64,000 nt of DNA, from assembly GCF_025264645.1 (NCBI RefSeq), contig NZ_CP073696.1, forward strand, positions 5,580,001 through 5,644,000, read 5' to 3'. A program made the position numbers and the translations under genes. Within the stretch, counting starts at the first letter, position 1, and every line of letters begins with the position of its first letter. This stretch comes from Edaphobacter lichenicola. Its GTDB lineage: Bacteria > Acidobacteriota > Terriglobia > Terriglobales > Acidobacteriaceae. Under the pieces are notes generated by a model. That model saw nothing but the letters and a program-made list of their open reading frames with translations, was not told the origin of the DNA and did no database searches. This document shows positions 53,701 to 61,462 of this stretch, piece after piece.

Positions 53701-54488
53701 ACTTCTCCGCCATCTGGGTCGATACCGAGACCGACTACGAGCGCATTCTCCGGTTCCTCCAGCGCTTTCAGCCGTCGCTCATCCGCCGCGTCAAGCTTTA
53801 CACGAAGGAGACGCCACTCTTCGAGCAGTTCGGCATCACCGAAGAGATCAACAAGGCTCTTCGCTCCAAAGTGTGGCTCAAGTCCGGCGGCTCCATCGTC
53901 ATCAACCAGACCGAAGCCCTCGTCGCGATCGACATCAACACCGGCAAATTCGTCGGCAAGACCGCTCGCTTGGAAGATACCATCGTCAAAACAAACCTCG
54001 ATGCTATCCCCGAGATCGTTCGTCAGATTCGCCTACGCGACCTCGGAGGAATCATTATCATCGACTTCATCGACATGGATGAGCGCAAGAACCGGAACAA
54101 GGTCATGGCTGCCCTGGAAGAAGAGTTGAAGACCGATCGCGCTCCCTCGAAGGTTCTTCAGTTCAATGACTTTGGCCTGGTTGCCATCACACGGAAGCGC
54201 GTCAAGCAGTCGCTCGAGCGCACTCTGTCGACGACCTGCAACGTCTGCGTGGGCACCGGCATGGTCAAGTCACCGGTCACAGTGTGCAACGACATCTACA
54301 TCGAGATGCGCAAGATGCAAAAGCATCTCGATCGCGGCGATGTTATGCTGCGAGTCAACCCCGAGGTTGTCAAACAGCTCAAGGCACCGGGTACCAAGTG
54401 GCTTCAGGAGATGGAAGAGATGGTTGGCAAGACGATTCTCGTCAAATCCGATCCCGCTCTCCATCCTGAGCAGTTCGATATCCACTAG
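50736..54488 (+). CDS. rng: ribonuclease E/G with a giant disordered insertion in the S1 domain
   Basis: Endoribonuclease of the Rne/Rng family, 1250 aa. Residues 1-76 are the start of the S1 domain (LAGSIYNGKVTRVLPGMQSS; FVDIGLERDAFLYITDFMEE). The S1 domain resumes only at ~850 (LPAISELLKPGQEILVQIAK). The ~770 residues between hold RG/RD-rich blocks (~127-160, 294-333, 788-846), a strongly acidic block (~718-757) and Pro/Ser/Ala-rich filler. The catalytic core is intact: D1066 in VAIDINTGKFVG, D1110 in IIDFIDMDERKNR, and the Zn-link C-x2-C in TTCNVCVGTG. There is almost no C-terminal scaffold, so the insert may replace it. ATG 50736 after a GAAAGAG SD. Confidence 0.95.
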   Translation: MSKEIYISSTPHETRLAIVENDALTEIYYERENEYTLAGSIYNGKVTRVLPGMQSSFVDIGLERDAFLYITDFMEEAGDSADFDTSGDSSRRSEGRRNDRSGTAPILEGAIASPPDRLDQTTDSGNRSSERADRGDRNGRGDRGRGGRGRRDRNGNRDRQPVSNTSAPTDTPDAIRADFNRPDYGNSADFTAESAASDQNDGAELGEGAPGADGSRRWRGRRGRRRGRGPGQRDESPQTTGSAVTQSPVEVSYNDDSFDIDGAATPSGITNPISPVASASTEDNGVSQENSSSRGERRGGDRGDRNNRGDRARNDRGNRGDRGGRDQREPRIPRGFAPKASLYGVDDAPAYNQASELNAISPEPIVLPGESLSKYRKGGEEPAAASKPAELNVIIPSAPSFSIPDGWDGGATLPGESLSRHRRSENRQEQRAEHRESDRADYRNHSTQDQPAVQVGREPDRPSGADIAAGQPEGISGTHSDLIVADQLHHDTAAPVTPVEYEPTDASASYRIDPAAPSEFRQSAPVLDAPKDASDETQFEPNLHDHSPVHSITPSPEEPVAPLQVEPMHEPVVTAYEKFDWQTDTAPATVAEAVPVSHELTTLHATGEMHSEAPVATFIPEHASEPASPIGHETAIANPADNQIADVSSGTLQHFAPGIGSLEEEALDEEDFDTTLHASSIEEMDDFDEEETLEGAADLGTMIREMSIDQITRSGGVDEEEDDLEEEDAIHDPLGDDLDDSDEEDEDLDESDTEEDVIHEEFTEGDEVTASNGFDQVQTGTATPSADRENRGRNRRDGRRDGRRGDRFGRSDRGASSDRPRNTGGAGDRERSGGGGRDRRGGRSSMQSTSLPAISELLKPGQEILVQIAKEPIAKKGARITSHIALPGRFLVFMPTVNHTGVSRKIESDGERRRLKEILLSEKGEATGGFIVRTAASGASEEELRSDLRFLLNLWADIKQRSESSKSPALIYHDLNLVERILRDQVTDNFSAIWVDTETDYERILRFLQRFQPSLIRRVKLYTKETPLFEQFGITEEINKALRSKVWLKSGGSIVINQTEALVAIDINTGKFVGKTARLEDTIVKTNLDAIPEIVRQIRLRDLGGIIIIDFIDMDERKNRNKVMAALEEELKTDRAPSKVLQFNDFGLVAITRKRVKQSLERTLSTTCNVCVGTGMVKSPVTVCNDIYIEMRKMQKHLDRGDVMLRVNPEVVKQLKAPGTKWLQEMEEMVGKTILVKSDPALHPEQFDIH

Positions 54489-54577
54489 GACAAAATCCTT
54501 GGGAATCTCGTCGCTACGACCGCGCGAAAGATTCCCGCGAATAACGCGGCTCGAACGACTGCCACTTCGCTCAACTC

Positions 54578-54605
54578 ACGGGCATCCTTCGGTAAGGGTG
54601 CCCGT
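54578..54605 (+). terminator. terminator of rng
   Basis: 10-bp stem ACGGGCATCC (54578-54587) / GGGTGCCCGT (54596-54605) with one G-T pair, 8-nt loop, followed by a T-rich stretch. It lies 90 nt past the rng stop. Confidence 0.7.
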
Positions 54606-54763
54606 ATCTGTTAGTTTGTCAGTACTTTGTCATCGACAAACGTGCAAAAACTCTCGCATCCCTGTCATCCCAAACGGGATTTCCTGCGTCTTACACAACA
54701 AGCGCGTTACAGTTGGGTTCAAGCCATTGAAGAACTCAACAGCAACCAGGGAGCCACACAAAG

Positions 54764-55765
54764 ATGCACAAGATGATAAGCAGTAATCGCCTCTACCCCA
54801 TCCTTGGCCGCACTGCGGCAGTCACTTTTCTTGCGGCAGCGGGCACGCTTGGACTGCATGCCCAGCAGTCGGCCGGCACAGCCCTATCTTTGCCGCCCAT
54901 TAATCTCAAGGCGAGCCTCGCAGCGCCACTCAATCTTTCCATCCCAGGCGATATCAGCTATAGCAGTAGCACCGGCAGCGCCGAAACAGCTAACGCGGTC
55001 GATTTCAGCCTCAACAGCGACGCCAGCCAACCACCACCACGCCGCCGGTACAGTCGTCCGAATTACAACGACAGTCATACCAATGCTGATGGCTCCGCCA
55101 AGTACACCTTCGTCGTCGGTGGCGGCTTCACCCTCCCGGTCGGCGGCTCGCACAGCTACCTCGGCACCAGCTGGAAGATTCAGGCTGGCGTTGGACGCAA
55201 CTTTAACAAAACCTTCGGCGTGATTGCCCAGTTCGACTACGACAATTTCGGTATTCAGACCGGAACTCTTAACAACCTGCTGGCAATCTACAATGGCCCT
55301 CCCCTCTTCTTCGAGGATCAGAACGGGAACCCCCTATCGCAGCTCAGTGGTAACAGCCACGATTGGTCCTTCACGCTCAACCCGATCATCAATTACTACA
55401 CCTCGGACACTAAGGGTGCCTATGTCATTGGCGGCGCTGGCTTCTACCACAAGACCGCTAACTTTACGACGCCAGCGCTTGGTCAGGCGTGCGACATATT
55501 TGGCAACTGCTTTGTATACCAAAGCAACCAGACCGTCGACGACTATACCAGCAATGCCTTCGGTATTAACGGAGGTCTTGGATTTACCTATAAGCTCTCG
55601 CGCTTCGCCTCTACAAGGCTCTTCGTGGAAGGACGCTATGTCTACACGTTCAATTCGCCCCGCAGCTTTTCCTTTGGTGATGCGAATCTGAATGGACTTA
55701 ACGTCTTCCCTCAAAACAGCGCCAAGACAAGCTATATCCCGATTACGTTCGGCCTCCGTTTCTAA
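54764..55765 (+). CDS. outer-membrane beta-barrel protein
   Basis: 333 aa. A signal peptide (AAVTFLAAAGTLGLHAQ) ends near residue 33. A ~70-residue Ser/Asn/Pro-rich segment precedes a barrel of amphipathic strands beginning YTFVVGGGFTLPVGG and ending YIPITFGLRF, with the terminal aromatic needed by the BAM machinery. Repeated alternation such as FGVIAQFDYDNFGIQTG supports an 8-stranded OmpA/OmpW-like barrel. Function unknown. ATG at 54764 with GGGAG upstream. Monocistronic, with its own strong terminator. Confidence 0.85.
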   Translation: MHKMISSNRLYPILGRTAAVTFLAAAGTLGLHAQQSAGTALSLPPINLKASLAAPLNLSIPGDISYSSSTGSAETANAVDFSLNSDASQPPPRRRYSRPNYNDSHTNADGSAKYTFVVGGGFTLPVGGSHSYLGTSWKIQAGVGRNFNKTFGVIAQFDYDNFGIQTGTLNNLLAIYNGPPLFFEDQNGNPLSQLSGNSHDWSFTLNPIINYYTSDTKGAYVIGGAGFYHKTANFTTPALGQACDIFGNCFVYQSNQTVDDYTSNAFGINGGLGFTYKLSRFASTRLFVEGRYVYTFNSPRSFSFGDANLNGLNVFPQNSAKTSYIPITFGLRF

Positions 55766-55787
55766 ATATTTCCGCAGAATCAACCGC

Positions 55788-55826
55788 AAAGAAAGAAGGG
55801 AGGCAAGCCTCCCTTCTTTCTTTTTT
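55788..55826 (+). terminator. strong intrinsic terminator after the outer-membrane protein gene
   Basis: Perfect 17-bp stem: AAAGAAAGAAGGGAGGC (55788-55804) and its complement (55807-55823), 2-nt loop, ending in T6 on the plus strand. The A-rich left flank could also serve the minus strand. Confidence 0.92.
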
Positions 55827-55905
55827 ACGATAGTGGGATGCCGAACGAAAGATGCTTCTGACACAGCGACAGGTAAGAATTGAAGGTCTTGCCCAAGAGA
55901 AGTTT

Positions 55906-56283
55906 CTATCGCAACCGAAGCAGGAAGCCCCCAGCGACACCAACTACCGTAACGACGCTCATTACGATCTGGTGCTCAATGCCGCGCTGACGCATCTCCC
56001 AGGCATTCACCCATAGCACACCGATCAGGATCGCGACCAGCCCGGTACCTCCTAACCAGGGATGCGTCTCGCCGATGACAAGTGCCGCAACATATCCTCC
56101 CGCTGTCGTGGCGACAAGCCAAACCGCATCCTGTACGAACTTGTATCTTCGCCGTATGCGATATTCCTCGGCAACGAAGCCATGCGAAGCCGCACTGATA
56201 CCGAAAGTCGCCGCCATCGACAGACAGACCGCCACCGCGTATCCCAGAAATAAAGCAAGTGCAAGAAAACTACCAGTAATCAT
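55906..56283 (-). CDS. hypothetical membrane protein
   Basis: 125 aa from ATG 56283 with four hydrophobic segments (GSFLALALFLGYAVAVCLSM; FVQDAVWLVATTAGGYVAAL; LGGTGLVAILIGVLWVNAWE; MSVVTVVGVAGGFLLRLR). A charged loop EEYRIRRRYK lies between the first two. No family recognised. A start 21 codons upstream (56346) is possible but lacks an SD. It sits 83 nt downstream of the GT2 gene in the same direction. Confidence 0.7.
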   Translation of the reverse strand: MITGSFLALALFLGYAVAVCLSMAATFGISAASHGFVAEEYRIRRRYKFVQDAVWLVATTAGGYVAALVIGETHPWLGGTGLVAILIGVLWVNAWEMRQRGIEHQIVMSVVTVVGVAGGFLLRLR

Positions 56284-56366
56284 GGGCCTGTTCTCGCCCC
56301 TCCGTGCCGCATCTCCCGCGGCTTTATCGAGAGAAGTGATTATCAAGTCTAACAGTCATGCGCCGC

Positions 56367-58010
56367 TTAAATGCCCACCGGATACGGCTTCTCATGCATC
56401 TGTTGATCCGGGTCACCGCTTCGCTCAAACCGCCCCTGCAATAGGCTCAGTAGCCCTGTGTACCAATACCCAAATACAAACAGCAGCAGAAACGGAACCG
56501 TAAAGAAATTTTCCGTCGAAACTGCGTAATAAACCGTCCACGCAAAGTAACACCCGATTCCCAGTTCAATCCATGGCACAATTCCCAAACGCTTGCGATA
56601 AACCTTTGCCTGGCTCTTCTCGCCTTTTTTCTTCACACTGTACTTCGGCGTCCGGGCAAACGCGCTCTTCACGCCAAATAGCGCTTCCAGTACGGCCTTG
56701 GTGTTGGTTATCGTCAGCCCCACTCCACCAAGTGCCATCACGAAAGGGACATAGATGATCGACTTGTACCAGGCCTTTGGATAAAGCTCCTTCTGACTCA
56801 CCATATAGAAGGTAGAGACCGACATCGTACTTGCGATGAACAAGGGAAAGTCGATCAGGAGCATCTGGATATACCCTTGCCAACTTCGGATGATCATAGC
56901 GGGCATCAGCAACACGCTCAGGACGATCATCAACGGATAGCTGATATTGGCCGTCAGGTGATACCACGCCTCGAGTTTTGTATGCCAGGGTGCGTCGCTC
57001 TTCAGTACGCGGGGCAAAATCTTTTTTCCCGTTTGAATCAAACCCTTAGCCCAACGTGCCTGCTGCGTCTTGAACGCGGTCATCTCGATCGGTAACTCTG
57101 CAGGACATTCGACGTCCTGCAAATACTTGAAGTGCCACCCCGCCAACTGTGCCCTGTAGCTCAGGTCGGTGTCTTCGGTCAGGGTGTCGTGCTGCCAGCC
57201 ACCCGCGGTCGAGATCGTTTCCCGCCGCCACATACCGGCCGTCCCGTTGAAGTTGAAGAACACGCCGGCTCGGCTGCGCCCGCCATGTTCGAGCACGAAG
57301 TGCCCATCCAGCAGGATCGCCTCGACCTGCGTAAGAAAACTGTAGTTCCGATTCAGGTGCGTCCATCGCGTCTGCACCATACCGATCTCTGGCTCTGCAA
57401 AGTGGTGAATCACCTGCATGACCCACTGCCGCGGCGGCACAAAGTCAGCATCGAAGATTGCGACGAACTCACCGTGTGCCACATCTAGGCCTTTGTCGAG
57501 TGCCCCGGCCTTATACCCATGCCGATTGCTGCGGTGCAGATATACAATCGGTTGCGGCTCCATGCCGGCAAACCCGCGAGCATACCGTTCGACAATATCT
57601 TGTGCGACTGCAGTGGTCTCATCCGTCGAATCGTCGAGCACCTGGACCTCAAAACGGTCTCGCGGATAGTCCAACCTGCATACCGCTTCGATTAAGCGTT
57701 CGATCACGAATTGCTCGTTGAAGATCGGAAGTTGAATCGTGACAAACGGAAGCTGTTCTTCCGTAAACCGCATCGGCGGTTCACTCCACTTTGCCGCATT
57801 TTTCTTGTTTTTGAAGTAGAGCCACACCAACTGATACCGGTGAATTCCATAGAACGCCAGGATGATCATGACGATGAAGTAAGGAATTAACATCGCCGTA
57901 TCGAACGCGTTCCACCGGTAAAGATGTTCGAAGGTCTTGTCCGCGTAGTGCGTCTTCCAGTAGTGGCCAAAGCCCTTAGGGGCAAGCAACAACCCGCACA
58001 AAACCGTCAA
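56367..58010 (-). CDS. processive family 2 glycosyltransferase (cellulose synthase/CslA-like)
   Basis: 547 aa. One N-terminal helix (~38-55), a cytosolic GT2 domain and about four C-terminal helices. Catalytic motifs: D126/D127 in LDDSTDE, D-A-D at 187-189, T-E-D at 278-280 and Q-x-x-R-W as QQARW (316-320), the full processive set. No PilZ domain. It likely polymerises a beta-linked glycan or glycosylates a lipid. The start is uncertain: TTG 58010 is the first start-like codon in a frame that stays open further upstream without ATG or GTG; the family begins near this point. Confidence 0.88.
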   Translation of the reverse strand: MTVLCGLLLAPKGFGHYWKTHYADKTFEHLYRWNAFDTAMLIPYFIVMIILAFYGIHRYQLVWLYFKNKKNAAKWSEPPMRFTEEQLPFVTIQLPIFNEQFVIERLIEAVCRLDYPRDRFEVQVLDDSTDETTAVAQDIVERYARGFAGMEPQPIVYLHRSNRHGYKAGALDKGLDVAHGEFVAIFDADFVPPRQWVMQVIHHFAEPEIGMVQTRWTHLNRNYSFLTQVEAILLDGHFVLEHGGRSRAGVFFNFNGTAGMWRRETISTAGGWQHDTLTEDTDLSYRAQLAGWHFKYLQDVECPAELPIEMTAFKTQQARWAKGLIQTGKKILPRVLKSDAPWHTKLEAWYHLTANISYPLMIVLSVLLMPAMIIRSWQGYIQMLLIDFPLFIASTMSVSTFYMVSQKELYPKAWYKSIIYVPFVMALGGVGLTITNTKAVLEALFGVKSAFARTPKYSVKKKGEKSQAKVYRKRLGIVPWIELGIGCYFAWTVYYAVSTENFFTVPFLLLFVFGYWYTGLLSLLQGRFERSGDPDQQMHEKPYPVGI

Positions 58011-58099
58011 TGGATGGGAAAAAGGGGACAGGATCGTAGCTCCAGCTTCAGGTGAGGGTACTTTAGCGATTCTACGCGATAGGATGCTGCAAGTCTGAG

Positions 58100-58477
58100 C
58101 TACAGATAGTGCGACAGTTCAATCAGATTTTCGTCCGGGTCGCGAACGTAGAGGGAGCGGATCTCCAGTCGCTCCGGTTCGCTCGATCGGCCCCAGTATT
58201 ATGGGAATCTCCGCGACATGCAGCACGCGTTCCATCTCGTCCAACGGTGTCTCCACAATCAGGCAGAGGTCAGCAGAGCCCGGAGTCGGTTTTGCAGCAT
58301 GGGGAGCGATCTCATGCCCTCGCTCGTGGATATTGATCTTCCGTTGGCCGAACTTCAAAGCCATTCCGCCTTCGAAGTTAATGACCTCCATTCCCAGCAC
58401 GCGGCAGTAAAAGTCGCATGTTGCCGTAGTGTTTGTAACCGTTAGCACTAGATGATCGAACTGTCGACAACGACCAT
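58100..58477 (-). pseudogene. VOC/glyoxalase-family gene broken by two frameshifts
   Basis: The parts of a ~126-aa glyoxalase/bleomycin-resistance fold protein are all present but in three frames. Frame A gives ATG at 58477 and a few codons. Frame B gives RQFDHLVLTVTNTTATCDFY through to GPIERTGAT. Frame C gives RSLYVRDPDENLIELSHYL and a stop at 58100. The switches are near 58466 and near 58164-58168 (one extra base, or two missing, in CTGGAG). VOC metal ligands His (FDH) and Glu (LIELS) thus fall in different frames. Either a recent pseudogene or two sequencing errors. Confidence 0.75.
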
Positions 58478-58509
58478 GCCTGTCCCCTCACAAACGTCAG
58501 GCTGGCGAC

Positions 58510-59466
58510 TTAATTCAAAAACATCGTCCTGTACACCGTATCTCGCTGTACAGGCTTGAAGCCAGCATCGCGAATCACCTGTCGCAACTGCTCCTCCGTA
58601 GCGGCATTGGCACCTTCCGCCAGCATCACGCTACCTACATCGTTACCGCCGAAGCGCAGGCCCACCTGCAGGACCTTGAGGCCTTGTGTCTCCAGGTTCG
58701 ACTGCACATTTCGAATGTTGTCGAGGTACATTCGCGAGATCGCCAAGGTCTTGAGATACTCCACTGCCGTCGCCTCTTCAAACCCCTGAAGAGCTGCGAC
58801 TTGGGGCGCAAAGCTCCATGGGGTAAACGACGTAAATCCGCCTGTCTCTTCTTGCAGTTGCCGCACCGTCTCCAGGTGATTCACGCGATGGTTCATCGTC
58901 TCACCGCTGCCAAACATCATCGTCGCGGTCGTCTGCATGCCCAGACTGTGTGCTGCGCGATGAACAGCGATCCAGTCTGCTGTTGCTCGTTTGGCGCGAA
59001 TTCCTTGATTTTGCACTGCGTCGTCGAGAATACCCGCGTCATCACCGGGGATTGAGTCGAGGCCTGCATCGCGGAGGCGGATCATTGTGTCCTGTAGGGT
59101 TGTTCCGGATTGCTCGGAGATATCGAGAATTTCGCTGGCTGAGAGGGAGTGCAGCCATATGGCAGGGAAGCGCTGTTTGATGCGGCGAAACAGCCCGTCA
59201 AACCAGGAGATTGTGAGTGCCGGCGTTACTTCGCCTTGCAGCATCACGCCTGTCCCGCCTAGCTCGACGATGCTCGAGATATCTTCGCAGAGGCGATCAA
59301 AACCCGCGCCAGTGGCGGATTCTGTGTAGGTCACTCTACCGTCGATGGTGTAGCTGACTACGCCTTCGGGGTGCAGGCGGCGGCGCAACGCGTCGGCCTC
59401 CATCCCAATCCCGATCAGATCATCACTTGCAAAGCAGTCCAGAGCTTCTTTCCGGCTAATTCCCAT
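58510..59466 (-). CDS. MqnC-like protein lacking the radical-SAM iron-sulfur motif
   Basis: 318 aa, clearly related to dehypoxanthine futalosine cyclase (MqnC) of the futalosine menaquinone pathway: RRRLHPEGVVSYTIDG, VELGGTGVMLQGE, RLRDAGLDSIPG, TTATMMFGSGET, QEETGGFTSFTPW, VEYLKTLAISRMYLDN, RFGGNDVGSVML and DAGFKPVQRDTVYR are all family blocks. But where MqnC has YTN-x-C-x3-C-x2-C and some 20 further residues, this protein goes from VTYTES directly to ATGAGFDRLCEDI. Only two cysteines exist (C11, C60), so no [4Fe-4S] site is possible. GGGAE is also changed to GDDAG (141-145). ATG at 59466. A non-radical pseudo-enzyme or a new function; the working mqnC must be elsewhere. Confidence 0.85.
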   Translation of the reverse strand: MGISRKEALDCFASDDLIGIGMEADALRRRLHPEGVVSYTIDGRVTYTESATGAGFDRLCEDISSIVELGGTGVMLQGEVTPALTISWFDGLFRRIKQRFPAIWLHSLSASEILDISEQSGTTLQDTMIRLRDAGLDSIPGDDAGILDDAVQNQGIRAKRATADWIAVHRAAHSLGMQTTATMMFGSGETMNHRVNHLETVRQLQEETGGFTSFTPWSFAPQVAALQGFEEATAVEYLKTLAISRMYLDNIRNVQSNLETQGLKVLQVGLRFGGNDVGSVMLAEGANAATEEQLRQVIRDAGFKPVQRDTVYRTMFLN

Positions 59467-59499
59467 CCTTTGATTCTACGTTTTTTGCAGGAAAAAATT

Positions 59500-59655
59500 C
59501 TGCATGGTGGAATGCTGTTTTTATTGGGGGTTTTTGTGTTTTTGGTGTGTTTTTTGTGGTGAAAACGTGGTGAGTTTGTGGTGTTATGCGTGGCTAACGT
59601 GGTTGTTAGGAGACCATTTTTCGCGTGGCTAAAAATACGCCACGTTTTTGAACTT
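59500..59655. repeat. noncoding GTGGT-rich repeat tract
   Basis: T/G-rich stretch with many GTGGTG/CGTGG units spaced 6-12 nt apart (GTGGTGAAAACGTGGTGAG, TGTGGTG, GCGTGGC, ACGTGG). It closes with the stem CGTGGC (59624-59629) / GCCACG (59639-59644) plus T5. Strongly skewed in strand composition and unlike any neighbouring gene. Confidence 0.65.
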
Positions 59656-59684
59656 TATTATTAGCTCGCTTGGAGATCGGGAAT

Positions 59685-60083
59685 TTAGTGGTGGAGGAGC
59701 TGGACCAGCAGGACGATTACTACTACGAGCAACGCCACAAGGAGCGAGACCCCTGCCTTCAGCCAGATGCCGAAGGAGCCGATCTGACTCTCCAGCGCGG
59801 CCATGTGTTTCTCATGCTGCTCCATCGCGGCCCGGGAGCGTTTTACCTCTTCGCCTACCTCGGCGATCTGGGCACTTTGGTCCTGGAGTTGGCGGTAGAG
59901 CCCGAGATGGGCCTTGGTCACCTGCCCGAGGTCGCCGCGAACACCCTCGGCCATGGCAACCATTGCGGCCTCGTTCGCCTTCTCCGCGGCAGCCTTTGAT
60001 GAAAGGAACTTGTCGGCCATCGGTACCAGCCGTGTCAGATGAGGCAGTAACTCAATCAACTGTGCAAAGACTTTTGGCCACAT
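59685..60083 (-). CDS. hypothetical coiled-coil protein with a C-terminal membrane helix
   Basis: 132 aa from ATG 60083 (GGAG 6 nt upstream). A helical N-terminus (VFAQLIELLPHLTRLVP) leads to an Ala/Glu/Lys-rich coiled coil (~24-100), then one strong helix (WLKAGVSLLVALLVVVIVLL) close to the C-terminus. The layout is that of a tail-anchored protein, with the coiled coil in the cytosol. No family recognised. Confidence 0.75.
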   Translation of the reverse strand: MWPKVFAQLIELLPHLTRLVPMADKFLSSKAAAEKANEAAMVAMAEGVRGDLGQVTKAHLGLYRQLQDQSAQIAEVGEEVKRSRAAMEQHEKHMAALESQIGSFGIWLKAGVSLLVALLVVVIVLLVQLLHH

Positions 60084-60179
60084 ACGTTTCTCCAGACCCA
60101 CCATTTTTGACGGGCAACATGCGCCGAGGTGACGATTCGGCGATGATCCATCCTAGACGACGCTTGGACTTGCAGGCTT

Positions 60180-60650
60180 TTATTTTGAGGCGATTACGGC
60201 TGTGCCGCTGCGTCTTTGCTGCCACCTCATCACGAGCGCCGCGCCTGTCAGGACGAGAATCGCAGTCACGATCCCTTGCGACCACAGGCAGTAGATACAC
60301 CACTTCTGCAGGACGTACGCCTCGATATAGGAGAGGAACGCGGCGAAGAGAAAGCCAACCTGGGCGAACTCGAAGAGCAGCCACCAGCGTCCCATCAGGG
60401 CTGCGACGGCAATTGCTGCATATCCCACAATTCCGAAGATTGCCACGGGAATGTGTGATCCGGCCTTTGGATCTTCCTCGAAGGTTCGGGGAGGGAAGAC
60501 TGCGAACCGGCTGTGATTCACGGCACCGCAGTCGAACTTTTCGGTCACGGCGCAGGGCGGGGCCAGATTGGGGTCCATGTAGTGAACGCGAAGCGCCATC
60601 GTTGAAACTACAATCCCGGCAACTGCCAGCAGAGCAATCAGATACTTCAT
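60180..60650 (-). CDS. vitamin K epoxide reductase (VKOR) family protein
   Basis: Inner-membrane quinone-linked disulfide generator, 156 aa, four or five helices. The active CxxC is C118/C121 in KWCIYC near the periplasmic end of a helix; the loop pair C33 and C41 (PPCAVTEKFDCGAV) shuttles electrons; HSRFAVFP and IPVAIFGIVGY are family blocks. It replaces DsbB in re-oxidising a DsbA/thioredoxin-like partner, which is not fused or adjacent here. ATG at 60650. Confidence 0.92.
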   Translation of the reverse strand: MKYLIALLAVAGIVVSTMALRVHYMDPNLAPPCAVTEKFDCGAVNHSRFAVFPPRTFEEDPKAGSHIPVAIFGIVGYAAIAVAALMGRWWLLFEFAQVGFLFAAFLSYIEAYVLQKWCIYCLWSQGIVTAILVLTGAALVMRWQQRRSGTAVIASK

Positions 60651-60779
60651 AGCTTCATTTTACGTCGACGGCAATCGAAGGCGGTGGAGGCAATTTTGGC
60701 AGGGCTTGAATTCTTAGATCAGGCAGGTCCGGACGCGTATCATAAGGAAAAGGCCCATAGGGGCAGCACGGAGAAGCTA

Positions 60780-61445
60780 ATGACTGAGAATCGCCTGGAC
60801 CTGAACTCTTATCCCACGATTATCGATGTGCCCCGCGAGCAGACTGCCTCGCTGCTCGCCAAGGTGCTTGGTATCACGTCGTTTGGCTTCCTGATTACGG
60901 CACTTGGTGTCGCGACCGCGCCTGACTGGAGCACTCTGCCGGGGATGATCGCGGTGCTTGTCCTCGTCTTTGCCATTACCTTTACTCGTAAAGCGAGTCC
61001 GGCGCTTGCGCTGGGGCTCTTCCTCACCCTGACTTACTTTATGGGTTGGGAGATTGGTCCACTGATTCACCGCTACGCTCGGAGCGTCGGCCCGGCGGTC
61101 GTTTTTAATGCAGCCGCCACCACTGGACTCGGAATGGCTGCCATGGGTTGCGTCGCATACCTTTTCCAGATTAACTACCGCCGGATTGCGGGCATCGGAT
61201 TTGCGGCGCTGCTGCTGCTCATCCTCGCTGGTATCGCCAGCATGTTCTTCCACTTCATGACGCCGAATACTTACTCATGGCTGACGCTGGGGATCTTCAC
61301 ACTGCTTACGATCGGTGACTTTGCGCGAATCCGTGCTGGTGGCGATGGTCAGTCTGCTGTATCTCTTGCGCTTTCGATCTATCTTGACGCAATCAATATC
61401 TTCCTCGCCGTACTGCAGTTGATGGGCGGACGTCGGAGAGACTAG
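60780..61445 (+). CDS. Bax inhibitor-1/YccA-like membrane protein
   Basis: 221 aa from ATG 60780 (GGAGAAG upstream), seven hydrophobic segments. SLLAKVLGITSFGFLITALG at the start, the central FFAEWEIG-like FMGWEIGPLIHRYA with VVFNAAATTGLGMAAMG, and a last helix SIYLDAINIFLAVLQLMGG with the conserved Asp-x-x-N-x-F are typical of UPF0005/BI-1 proteins, which include pH-dependent Ca2+ channels. Physiological role in bacteria unclear. A start 32 codons upstream is not needed. Confidence 0.88.
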   Translation: MTENRLDLNSYPTIIDVPREQTASLLAKVLGITSFGFLITALGVATAPDWSTLPGMIAVLVLVFAITFTRKASPALALGLFLTLTYFMGWEIGPLIHRYARSVGPAVVFNAAATTGLGMAAMGCVAYLFQINYRRIAGIGFAALLLLILAGIASMFFHFMTPNTYSWLTLGIFTLLTIGDFARIRAGGDGQSAVSLALSIYLDAINIFLAVLQLMGGRRRD

Positions 61446-61462
61446 GCGCTACGAGACTGGTG

